Origin: Labrys miyagiensis
Lineage (GTDB): Bacteria > Pseudomonadota > Alphaproteobacteria > Rhizobiales > Labraceae
Reading direction: 5' to 3'
Assembly (NCBI RefSeq): GCF_030160835.1
Contig: NZ_BSPC01000026.1
Coordinates: 62,001-126,000, forward strand
Length of the DNA stretch: 64,000 nucleotides
The notes under the pieces were generated by a model that worked only from the letters and a program-made list of their open reading frames with translations, ran no database searches and had not been told where the DNA came from. Below are positions 53,134 to 60,874 of this stretch, in pieces. A program made the translations under genes and the position numbers. The first letter of the stretch is position 1. Each line of letters starts with the position of its first letter.

Positions 53134-55263
53134 CTAGAGCTTCAGCTTCACCCTGGTGTTCAGCATCTGGCTGCGCCGTGCGCTGGAGCCAACCTTGATC
53201 TCGAAATCGCCGGCTTCCAGCATGGGCTTGAGATCCTTGCCGTGGAAGGTGAGATCCTGGGCGGGCAGGGGGATGGTGACCGTGCCGCTCGAGCCGGGAT
53301 CGAGCGTAATCCTGCTGAAACCCTTCAACTCGAGCAAAGGGCGGGAGACGCTGGCGACGAGGTCGTGAGTGAAGAGGAAGACGGTCTCCTCCGCTTTGGC
53401 CTTGCCCGTATTCGTCACTGTTACGGTCACCTCGATCGTGTCGGTGGGGCCGAAGACCGGCTTGCTCACCGCCAGCCTCGACAGCGCGAACTCCCCATAT
53501 GTCAGGCCATGGCCGAACGGGAAGTCCGGCGCATTGGGCGCGTCGATATATTTCGAGGTGTAGTGATCGTTCGGATTGAAGGGGCGGCCCGAGGGATATT
53601 GCGAATAGAAGAGCGGCGCCTGGCCCACGGCATTCGGCCAGCTCACTGGCAGGCGTCCCGAGGGGGAGACCTTGCCGGTCAACAGGTCAGCGAGCGCAGG
53701 GCCCGCCTGTTCGCCCGGAAACCAGGCCATCAGCACGGCCGAGGCCTTGGGGAAGAGCCAGGGCACGGCGAGAGGACGGCCGGCAAAGAGCACGACGATG
53801 ACCTTCTTGTCCAGGGCCAGGATCGCCTCGGCAAGCTCACGCTGCTTGCCCGGCAGGTCCGGATGGGCGCGGCTTGCGGCCTCGCCGCTCATCGGCGCGG
53901 ATTCGCCGAGACAGAGCACGATGGTATCCGCGCCCCGTGCCGTCTCGACGGCGGCTGCGATGCCGGAGGTGTCATTGCCGTCGATGCTGACGCCGGCGGC
54001 ATGGCTGACGCTGCCCACCGCTTCGCTGAGGCCTTTCAGCACGGTGATGCTGTCCTCGGCCACCGACGCGCCGCCCCAGGGACCGCGCATGTCGGCCTGC
54101 GCTTCGGCGAGCGGGCCGATCAATGCGACGCGCTCATGGGCAGCGAGCGGCAGCGCGTCGTTGTAATTGGTGAGCAGCACGCAGGATTTGCGCGCCGCAT
54201 CGCGGGCCACCTCATGGTGGTCGATCTTGCCGGCCAAGGCTGCCAGCGGGGCGGCGCCGCGCCGATAGGGCGCATCGAACAGGCCGAGCCTTTCCTTCAG
54301 CACCAGCACCCGGCGCACGCAGGCGTCGATCTCGTCCATGGTGACCAGGCCACGCGAGAGCGCTTCCGGCAGATGGTTGCGATAGGCGTTCGAGACCATG
54401 TCGATGTCGACGCCGGCCCGGATGGCGAGAGCCGCGGCTTCGGCAAGATCGGCTGCCACGCCGTGGTGGAGCAGTTCGGCAACGGCGTTGTAGTCGCTGA
54501 TGATGACACCGTCGAAGCCGAGCTTGCCGCGCAGATAGTCCTTGAGCAGGGGCTCATGCACGGTCATGGGAATGCCGTCGAAGCTGGTGAAGGCAGGCAT
54601 GATGGCGGCGACGCCGGCCTGCACCGCCGCTTCGAAGGGCGGCAGGTAGATTTCGTGGAGGCTGCGCTCGGAGACGTCCACGCTGGCATATTCGCGCCCG
54701 GCCAGCACGGCGCCATAGGCACAGAAATGCTTGGCGGTGGCAGCGAGCGACCCAACGGTCGAGAGGTCGGAGCCCTGGAAGCCCTTGATCTTGGCGGTCG
54801 CCATCTGCTGGTTGAGCCAGGGATCCTCGCCCGCGCTCTCGATGATGCGGCCCCAGCGGAAATCCCTGGAGACGTCGAGCATGGGCGCGAAGGTCAGCGC
54901 CACGCCGTCATTCCAGGCCTCGACTGCGGCGACGCGCGCCGTGCGGGCCCAGGCCACGGGGTCGAACATCGCCGCCTCCGCCAGCGGCACCGGGAAGGCG
55001 GTCTTGTGTCCGTGGATGATGTCGAAGCCGAGCAACAACGGGATGCCCAGGCGCGATTCCTCCACGGCGATGCGCTGGACCTCGTTGACATGTTCGGGGC
55101 CTACCATGTTGAGCAGGTTGCCGATATCGCCGGAGCGGATGGCATCGGGCGAATCGCCGCCGAGCAAGGGGCCGGTCACCGCATAGCCGGAGGCGACCAT
55201 GTTGAGCTGGCCAAGCTTTTCGCGCAGCGTCATCTTGGCAAGAAGAGTATCGATCCGGCTCAT
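53134..55263 (-). CDS. Family 3 glycoside hydrolase (beta-glucosidase, BglX-like)
   Basis: This 709-residue protein is a GH3 beta-glucosidase/xylosidase type enzyme. The N-terminal barrel starts with LAKMTLREKLGQLN, contains GFDIIHGHKTAFPVPLAEAA and the catalytic nucleophile Asp in FDGVIISDYNAV. The second domain carries KSCVLLTNYNDALPL and GLSYGEFALS-type residues, and the fibronectin-like domain ends the protein. The start at 55263 has AAGGA upstream; no signal peptide is visible, so it is probably cytoplasmic, unlike periplasmic BglX. It is divergent from the GH15 gene, sharing about 150 bases of promoter region. It may cleave beta-glucans that enter the cell or originate from periplasmic glucans. 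Confidence 0.92.
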   Translation of the reverse strand: MSRIDTLLAKMTLREKLGQLNMVASGYAVTGPLLGGDSPDAIRSGDIGNLLNMVGPEHVNEVQRIAVEESRLGIPLLLGFDIIHGHKTAFPVPLAEAAMFDPVAWARTARVAAVEAWNDGVALTFAPMLDVSRDFRWGRIIESAGEDPWLNQQMATAKIKGFQGSDLSTVGSLAATAKHFCAYGAVLAGREYASVDVSERSLHEIYLPPFEAAVQAGVAAIMPAFTSFDGIPMTVHEPLLKDYLRGKLGFDGVIISDYNAVAELLHHGVAADLAEAAALAIRAGVDIDMVSNAYRNHLPEALSRGLVTMDEIDACVRRVLVLKERLGLFDAPYRRGAAPLAALAGKIDHHEVARDAARKSCVLLTNYNDALPLAAHERVALIGPLAEAQADMRGPWGGASVAEDSITVLKGLSEAVGSVSHAAGVSIDGNDTSGIAAAVETARGADTIVLCLGESAPMSGEAASRAHPDLPGKQRELAEAILALDKKVIVVLFAGRPLAVPWLFPKASAVLMAWFPGEQAGPALADLLTGKVSPSGRLPVSWPNAVGQAPLFYSQYPSGRPFNPNDHYTSKYIDAPNAPDFPFGHGLTYGEFALSRLAVSKPVFGPTDTIEVTVTVTNTGKAKAEETVFLFTHDLVASVSRPLLELKGFSRITLDPGSSGTVTIPLPAQDLTFHGKDLKPMLEAGDFEIKVGSSARRSQMLNTRVKLKL

Positions 55264-55412
55264 GGGTTGTCCTTGCGCGTTGGTTCCTGGGACCGCAGGC
55301 GCTCCGCCTGCGGCCGCGGGAACGAAACTCTTCTTCCTGCATAACGCCTCATGTCTTCTGTTCAAGTCACGCTTGCGATAATCCTGCAGCCAGCCTGAAT
55401 CGGAGAGACGCG

Positions 55413-56726
55413 ATGAGCGAGACAGAAAGCCTGGAGCGCTGGATCGAGCGGCAATATCCCATCGCCGTCGCCAATATGCTGCGCAGCATTTCTGCGACTG
55501 GTATCACCAAGCCGCGCCCCGGCTTCGGCCAGACCGTCGTGCCGGCGAGAGGCTCTGTGGTGGCTTCGCCCGTGCCCGCCTCCTACGATCCCGACCCCGA
55601 TTATTTCTTCCACTGGTACCGTGATTCGGCCGTGGTGATGGATGCGCTCAGGCTGGTGGAGACCGAGGAGGCCAGCGAGCATTTCTGCGATTTCGTGAAT
55701 TTCAGCCTCAACCTGAACGAGCTGCGCGGCGCCGATCTCGTCGATGACAAGAGCTGGCGCGACGGCGTTGCCGAGGATTTCCGGCAGTTCGTGCGCGAGG
55801 ACCATGACCTCGCCGCCGTATCGGTGCGGGGCGAGACCCGCGTCAATCCCGATGGTTCGCTCGACATCTCGCGCTGGAACCGGCCGCAATATGACGGCAT
55901 TGCCGCGCGCGTGCTGACGGTGCTGCGCTGGGCCAGGAGCCGCGGCCCGTTCGGCGGCCTGAAAGACGATGCCGTTTCCGAACTGCTGGATGAGGATATC
56001 CGCTTCGTGCTCGCCCATTGGCGCGAGCCAAGCTACGACATCTGGGAAGAGGAGAAGGCGCATCACTACTATACGCTGCGCCTCCAATGCGCCGCGCTGG
56101 AAGAAGGGGCGGCCTGGCTGGCGGGGCAGGGCGATCCGGAGGCGGCGCACCAGGCCCGCGCGGCGGCCCTCGATATCCGTGGGCGGCTTGACCATTACTG
56201 GCAGCACGAGCCCGGTTATTACCGCTCCCGCCTCACCGAGGACGGCAAGCCGACGCCGAAGGATCTCGACATCGCCGTGATCCTCGCCGCCATCCACGCC
56301 GCCGATGCCTCGCCCGCGCATTCGCCGGCCGATGCCAAGGTGGAGAGGACGCTCGACGCGCTCGATGCCATCTTCGAGGCCGACTACGACATCAATCATG
56401 ACAGGCCGGCGCGGCGCGGCCCGGCGCTCGGTCGCTACCGGGGCGACGAGTATTACTCGGGGGGTGCCTATTATTTCTCCACCCACGCCGCGGCCGAGTT
56501 CTGCTATCTGCGCGCCGCCGTGCTGAAGGCCGAGGATCCCGAAGCCGCCGCCCGTCTCAAGGCCCGGGGCGATGGCTATCTCGAAACCATCCGAGCCTTT
56601 ACGCCGGAGGATGGCGAGATGTCCGAGCAGTTCGACCGCAAGACGGGCGAGCACACCTCGGCCAAGCATCTCGCCTGGAGCTATGCGGGCTTCATCAGCG
56701 CCGTGGAGGCGCGGGCGGCAGTTTAA
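55413..56726 (+). CDS. Family 15 glycoside hydrolase (glucoamylase-like)
   Basis: This 437-residue protein resembles GH15 glucoamylase with an (alpha/alpha)6 barrel. FFHWYRDSAVVMDALRLV, SLDISRWNRPQYDGIAARVLTVLRWAR and PSYDIWEEEKAHHYYTLRLQCAALEEG (Glu acid in WEEE) are the family landmarks. The base Glu probably lies in GEMSEQFDRKTG. It would release glucose from alpha-1,4-glucans, but the GH15 family also includes dextran and trehalose hydrolases. No signal peptide is seen. It is divergent from the GH3 gene and ends just before a double-hairpin element. It could act on intracellular oligosaccharides. Confidence 0.88.
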   Translation: MSETESLERWIERQYPIAVANMLRSISATGITKPRPGFGQTVVPARGSVVASPVPASYDPDPDYFFHWYRDSAVVMDALRLVETEEASEHFCDFVNFSLNLNELRGADLVDDKSWRDGVAEDFRQFVREDHDLAAVSVRGETRVNPDGSLDISRWNRPQYDGIAARVLTVLRWARSRGPFGGLKDDAVSELLDEDIRFVLAHWREPSYDIWEEEKAHHYYTLRLQCAALEEGAAWLAGQGDPEAAHQARAAALDIRGRLDHYWQHEPGYYRSRLTEDGKPTPKDLDIAVILAAIHAADASPAHSPADAKVERTLDALDAIFEADYDINHDRPARRGPALGRYRGDEYYSGGAYYFSTHAAAEFCYLRAAVLKAEDPEAAARLKARGDGYLETIRAFTPEDGEMSEQFDRKTGEHTSAKHLAWSYAGFISAVEARAAV

Positions 56727-56728
56727 TT

Positions 56729-56843
56729 CCCGGGTGCGCGGACGTCTCGTCCGCATCTTCCCCTCCCGCAACCGTTGCAGTTCAAGATGCGGACGAGACG
56801 TCCGCGCACCCGGGATTCTGCCCGAGACGTCCGCGCTCCCAGC
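56729..56843. repeat. Mirror-image double hairpin plus third half-element
   Basis: A perfect 31-bp inverted repeat (56729-56759 and 56784-56814) encloses 24 bases. Each arm contains its own 7-bp hairpin (GCGGACG/CGTCCGC, loop TCT). A further half-copy (56821-56843) follows. The element lies between convergent GH15 and emrB genes and may act as a bidirectional terminator. It is related in design to 3979-4056. Confidence 0.8.
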
Positions 56844-56844
56844 A

Positions 56845-58419
56845 CTACTCCATCACTGCGCTGTGGTCCATCTTCGGCACCTGCTTGGCTTTCTTCAGCA
56901 GGAAGACCAGCGGCATCACCGCCAGCGACATGATCATCATCAGCTTGAAGTCATCGATGAAGGCGATGACGGTCGCTTGCTGGGTGATCATGCCGTCGAT
57001 TGCGGTCAGGCCGCTGGTCGAGAAGGGATGCATGGCGTGGGTCGACGCCATTTCGCGCATGGCGGGGTTGTAGCGCGTGACATAGGTGGCGAGGTTGGCG
57101 TGGTTGACCTGCGTGTTCTCGGTCAGCAATGCCGAAACCACCGAGATGCCGACGCTCGAGCCGATATTGCGCGAGAGATTGTAGAGCCCGGTGCCGTCGC
57201 CGCGGAGCGACGCGTTGAGGGTCTCGAAAGTCACGGTGGTCAAGGGCACGAACAGGAAGCCGAGGCCGGCGCCTTGCACGAAGCCGGTGACGACGATGCG
57301 GGTCTGCGACACATCGGGCGTCCAGGCCGTCATGTCGTACATGGCCCAGGCCGTCAGCCCCAGGCCGATCAGCAAGAGTATACGTGTGTCGACCTTGCCG
57401 ATCAGGCGGCCCATCAGGAACATGCAGATCATGGTGCCGACGCCGCGTGGGCCCATGACCAGGCCGGCGGTGACGACGGGATAGCCCATCAGCGTCTGCA
57501 GATAGGGCGTCATCAGCGCCATCGAGGCGAGATAGGTCACGCCTACGACGAAGATGAAGAGCATGCCGACCGAGAAGTTGCGGTCGAGGAACAGGCGCGG
57601 TTTGACGAAGGTGTTCTCGCCCGTGAAGGTGTGCACCAGGAAGATATAAAAGGCGCAGGCGGCGATCAGCGCCTCGATCTGGATCTCACCCGATGAGAAC
57701 CAGTCCTTCTGCTCGCCGCGGTCGAGGAACATCTGCAAGGCGGCGATGGCGACCGAGAGCATGCCGAAGCCGAGCCAGTCGAGCCTGGCGAGCATGTTGC
57801 TCTTGGTCTCGGTCACGAAGGCCATCACGCCCAGCATGGCGGCAAGGCCGATCGGCAGGTTGATGTAGAACACCCAGCGCCAGGAAATATTGTCGGTGAG
57901 CCAGCCGCCAATCACGGGGCCGAGCACCGGTCCGACCATGACCGAGACGCCGAACAGCGCCATGGCCGAGCCGCGTTCCTCGGGCGCGTAGATGTCGAGC
58001 AGGATCGATTGCGACAGCGGCACCAGCGAGGCACCGAAGAAGCCTTGCAGCAGGCGGAAGCCAACGATCTGGTTGAGCGACTGCGCCATGCCGCAGAGCA
58101 TGGAGGCGACCACGAAGCCGATGATGGCCGACAGCAGCACGCGCTTGCGTCCGAACCGGGCGGCCAGGAAGCCCGATGGCGGCGTCATGATCGCGGCGGC
58201 GACGATATAGGAGGTCAGCACCCAGTTGATCTGGTCGGCGCTGGCAGCGACGTCGCCCTGGATATGGGGCAGGGCGACATTGGCGATTGTGGTGTCCAGC
58301 GCCTGCATGATCACCGCGAGGATGACGCAGGCCGTGATGGCGCCGCGATTGGCGACCGGCACAAAGGCGGGGATCGCGAGCGGCGCCCTGCCGGGGGCGG
58401 CGGTAGCGGACGCACTCAT
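56845..58419 (-). CDS. emrB: DHA2-family drug:proton antiporter (EmrB-like)
   Basis: This 524-residue inner membrane protein is an MFS transporter with 14 spans (DHA2/EmrB/QacA type). Motif D1-like LDTTIANVALPHI is near residue 42 and motif C-like GPVLGPVIGGWLTDNISWRWVFYINLPIG near residues 160-190. It exports drugs through a tripartite system with EmrA and an outer-membrane channel. It is third in the leftward marR-emrA-emrB operon, 105 bases after emrA. Its stop lies next to the double-hairpin element. Confidence 0.94.
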   Translation of the reverse strand: MSASATAAPGRAPLAIPAFVPVANRGAITACVILAVIMQALDTTIANVALPHIQGDVAASADQINWVLTSYIVAAAIMTPPSGFLAARFGRKRVLLSAIIGFVVASMLCGMAQSLNQIVGFRLLQGFFGASLVPLSQSILLDIYAPEERGSAMALFGVSVMVGPVLGPVIGGWLTDNISWRWVFYINLPIGLAAMLGVMAFVTETKSNMLARLDWLGFGMLSVAIAALQMFLDRGEQKDWFSSGEIQIEALIAACAFYIFLVHTFTGENTFVKPRLFLDRNFSVGMLFIFVVGVTYLASMALMTPYLQTLMGYPVVTAGLVMGPRGVGTMICMFLMGRLIGKVDTRILLLIGLGLTAWAMYDMTAWTPDVSQTRIVVTGFVQGAGLGFLFVPLTTVTFETLNASLRGDGTGLYNLSRNIGSSVGISVVSALLTENTQVNHANLATYVTRYNPAMREMASTHAMHPFSTSGLTAIDGMITQQATVIAFIDDFKLMMIMSLAVMPLVFLLKKAKQVPKMDHSAVME

Positions 58420-58524
58420 GGCGGGCTGTCCTTGAAAAGATCTTTTAGAAAAAGGGTTTGTCCGTAAAACCTACTGTAAAATGTCATGGATGCGCGAGGC
58501 GGCAGAATCGCTCCGCGCCGCCTT

Positions 58525-59742
58525 TCAGCCCTTGGCGGGCTCGGTCTTCTTGCCTTGCCAGCGGTCGATGAGGCCCTGCACGAAGTCGGGCAGGCCGCGG
58601 GCATGGCCGGTGTCGACACTGACTTCGGCGCTCATGCCCACGCGCAGCGGCGGCTTGTTCGGATCATTCTCGATCGTCACCCGCATCGGGATGCGCTGCA
58701 CCACCTTCACCCAGTTGCCGGTGGTGTTCTGCGCCGGCAGCAGCGAGAAGCTGGAGCTGGAGGCCGGGCTGATCGTCTGCACCTTGCCCTTCCATTCGAC
58801 GCCCGGATAGGTATCGACGGCGATGGTCACCTCCTGGTCGGGCTTGACATAGGTCAGCTCGGTCTCCTTCGGGCTGGCATCGATCCACATGTCGGTGGTC
58901 GAGACCAGGTTGAAGGCCTGCTGCGAGGCCTGGAGATAGGCGCCGACCTGCAGGCTGTCGACATTGGTGACGATGCCGTCGAACGGCGCCTTCACCACGG
59001 TGTCGTTGAGGTCGCGCTGGGCATTGTCGACCGCCGATTTCGCCTGCAGGTAGAAGGGGTTCTGCTCTACCGTCTGCGAGGCGTCGCCGCCGAGCTGGGC
59101 CAGCATCGCCTGGGCCTGGGCCTGCGCCACCAGCACCTTCTGGTTGGCGGCGTCGAGGTCATGCCTGGCCGAGTCGAAAAGGGCCTTGGAGGCCGCCGAA
59201 CTCGATTGCAGATCCTGCTGGCGTTTGTATTGCGCCTCGAAGAAGGGAATGTCCGCCTTGGCCTGCTCGATCTGGGCGAGAGCCAGCGTGTAGCTCGCCT
59301 GCAGCGTCACCACCTGGTTGCGCACCGTGCCGAGCTGGGCCTGCGCGCCGGCGAGCGCGATCTTGTAGGTGTCCGGACGCAGGCGATAGAGCAGATCGCC
59401 CTTCTTCACCGTCTGGTTGTTGTGCACGTCGATCTCGATCACCGTCCCGGCGACATCGGTGGAGACTCCCACGGTGGCCGCGCCGACATAGGCATTGTCG
59501 GTCTCCATCACCTGGCCGCCCGTGACGTAATAATAGCCGCCCGCCACCACGGCGACCGGCAGGAGCAGGAACAGGAGCGGACGCAGCAGCGAGCGCTTCT
59601 TCTTAGGGGCCGGAGTGGCGGCCGGCGCCGCAGGAGCCGGCGCCTGGGAAGCGGGGGTGGCTTCGCCGGGCTGCTCTACTGCGGGTTTGTCGGGGGCGAC
59701 GCGATTTTCGATACGCGTAACATTGTTACTTCCGTCAGCCAT
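58525..59742 (-). CDS. emrA: EmrA-like HlyD family efflux adaptor
   Basis: This 405-residue adaptor links EmrB to an outer-membrane channel. It has a proline/alanine-rich cytoplasmic N-terminus, one transmembrane span (LLRPLLFLLLPVAVVAGGYYYV, near residues 50-72), then a lipoyl/barrel-sandwich motif VSTDVAGTVIEIDVHNNQTVKKGDLLYRL and a coiled-coil hairpin; the second half motif is VVKAPFDGIVTNVDSLQVGAYL. The ATG at 59742 has AAGAGG seven bases upstream and overlaps the end of marR by eight bases. ATG 59760 is an alternative. Coupling to marR indicates self-regulated expression. Confidence 0.94.
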   Translation of the reverse strand: MADGSNNVTRIENRVAPDKPAVEQPGEATPASQAPAPAAPAATPAPKKKRSLLRPLLFLLLPVAVVAGGYYYVTGGQVMETDNAYVGAATVGVSTDVAGTVIEIDVHNNQTVKKGDLLYRLRPDTYKIALAGAQAQLGTVRNQVVTLQASYTLALAQIEQAKADIPFFEAQYKRQQDLQSSSAASKALFDSARHDLDAANQKVLVAQAQAQAMLAQLGGDASQTVEQNPFYLQAKSAVDNAQRDLNDTVVKAPFDGIVTNVDSLQVGAYLQASQQAFNLVSTTDMWIDASPKETELTYVKPDQEVTIAVDTYPGVEWKGKVQTISPASSSSFSLLPAQNTTGNWVKVVQRIPMRVTIENDPNKPPLRVGMSAEVSVDTGHARGLPDFVQGLIDRWQGKKTEPAKG

Positions 59743-60199
59743 GACTTGCCTCTTTGCCATCGACCGGTAAGCGGCAGGCCTCCAGCAGATTGGACTTCAT
59801 AATTGTTAAGGTGTTGAGCAATTGAACACGTTCCTGGTCCGATATGCCGGCCAGGGCCTCTCCACGGGTTACCTCGCCGATACCCCGGATTTCGGTGAGA
59901 AGGGGGTAGGCTTCGGGCGTCAGAAAAAGCAGCCAGATCCGCCGGTCAGCCGCATGCTGGCGCCGCTCGACCAGGCCGCGTGCCTCCAGTTTGTCGAGGA
60001 TGCGCACCAGCGTGATGGGCTCGATTTCCATAATATCGGCGAGCCCGCCCTGATGGATGCCTTCATTCTGCGACAGATAAGCGAGAGTCTGCCATTGCGA
60101 ACGGGTCAGCCCGAGGTCGCGCGCCCTTTGCTCGAAACGCTTGCGCAGGAGGCGGGCCACGTCATGCAGTACAAAGCCAAGGGTTGGTTGTGTGAGCAT
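59735..60199 (-). CDS. MarR-family transcriptional regulator of emrAB
   Basis: This 154-residue winged-helix repressor has the MarR fold: LTRSQWQTLAYLSQNEGIHQGGLADIMEIEPITLVRILDKLEARGLVERRQHAADRRIWLLFLT (recognition helix and wing, in segments). The first helices contain LLRKRFEQRARDLG. It overlaps emrA by eight bases and is the first gene of the operon, so it probably represses its own transcription and that of emrAB until a drug ligand binds. The candidate operator lies 41-60 bases upstream of its start. Confidence 0.93.
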   Translation of the reverse strand: MLTQPTLGFVLHDVARLLRKRFEQRARDLGLTRSQWQTLAYLSQNEGIHQGGLADIMEIEPITLVRILDKLEARGLVERRQHAADRRIWLLFLTPEAYPLLTEIRGIGEVTRGEALAGISDQERVQLLNTLTIMKSNLLEACRLPVDGKEASHG

Positions 60200-60239
60200 G
60201 ATCAGGACAGACCGTGTTGATAATGAGGTTGCTTATGAT

Positions 60240-60259
60240 CCATGTTATCTATAACAAGG
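60240..60259. promoter_or_regulatory. Palindromic MarR operator candidate
   Basis: CCATGTTATCTATAACAAGG is a near-perfect 20-bp palindrome (arms TGTTAT/ATAACA with a 2-base centre, extended by CC/GG). It lies between marR and the rightward small secreted protein gene, at the position expected for an autoregulated MarR site. Confidence 0.6.
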
Positions 60260-60315
60260 TAGCCGGGATTGCAATCGCTGAAATGGCTCGGGTGAAGGAA
60301 ATGGGCCGCTATCAC

Positions 60316-60663
60316 ATGAAATTTGATCACCAAATGATGTTTTTCGCCGTTGGGGCCGCCTCGGCGCTTGCCGGTTTCATGGCACTGGGGGCGGAAACGG
60401 CTCGCGCGGCGCCCAGTTTCGTAAGCTGCGGTGGGGCTGCCATGCTGGGCGGTGCCCAGCTCAACTGCAGCCATCTCGCGCCGAAGAAGCCGGCGCAATT
60501 GTGCAATTTCAGCTGGAGCCTGCTCCTGCCGAACAATGTCCCGCAGGTGGTGAGCGGATCGTTCCTGCTGCCGCAGGGCGCCAATAATGCGATCGTGTAC
60601 CAGGGCACTGGCTTTGTGGGTTCCCTGACCGCACCTGTCATCCTGTGTGCCGATCAGCATTGA
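60316..60663 (+). CDS. Small secreted protein of unknown function
   Basis: This 115-residue protein starts with a signal peptide (MFFAVGAASALAGFMAL, cleavage near ARAA). The mature part has four cysteines (VSCGGAAM, LNCSHL, QLCNFSW, VILCADQH), suited to two disulfides, and beta-type strands. Family unknown. ATG 60301 and 60283 are in-frame alternatives. It is divergent from marR, with the palindrome in between, so it may respond to the same regulator. The start is not supported by a strong ribosome binding site. Confidence 0.6.
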   Translation: MKFDHQMMFFAVGAASALAGFMALGAETARAAPSFVSCGGAAMLGGAQLNCSHLAPKKPAQLCNFSWSLLLPNNVPQVVSGSFLLPQGANNAIVYQGTGFVGSLTAPVILCADQH

Positions 60664-60874
60664 GTGCCCTTTCGTAATCCTTTGGGCCTCTGCTGAGATT
60701 TCCACAAAAGCTTTGCGGTATGGCCGCAAAGCTGCCTCTTTTCGTTCAGCCTTTATACAAGCAAGGCGCGTTATCCATGTCGGTAGCGTGCAGAAATTGG
60801 CTGGGAGCCGCATCGCCTGCTGTATGTGCCACCTGGCGCGCAGGCGAGCCCGGTAAGGAAACGAGGGCCAGGAT

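Noticed and set aside
52933-55344. An 803-codon open frame on the plus strand
   Set aside because: It is the reverse strand of the GH3 gene, whose catalytic motifs are clear, and has no recognisable domain.
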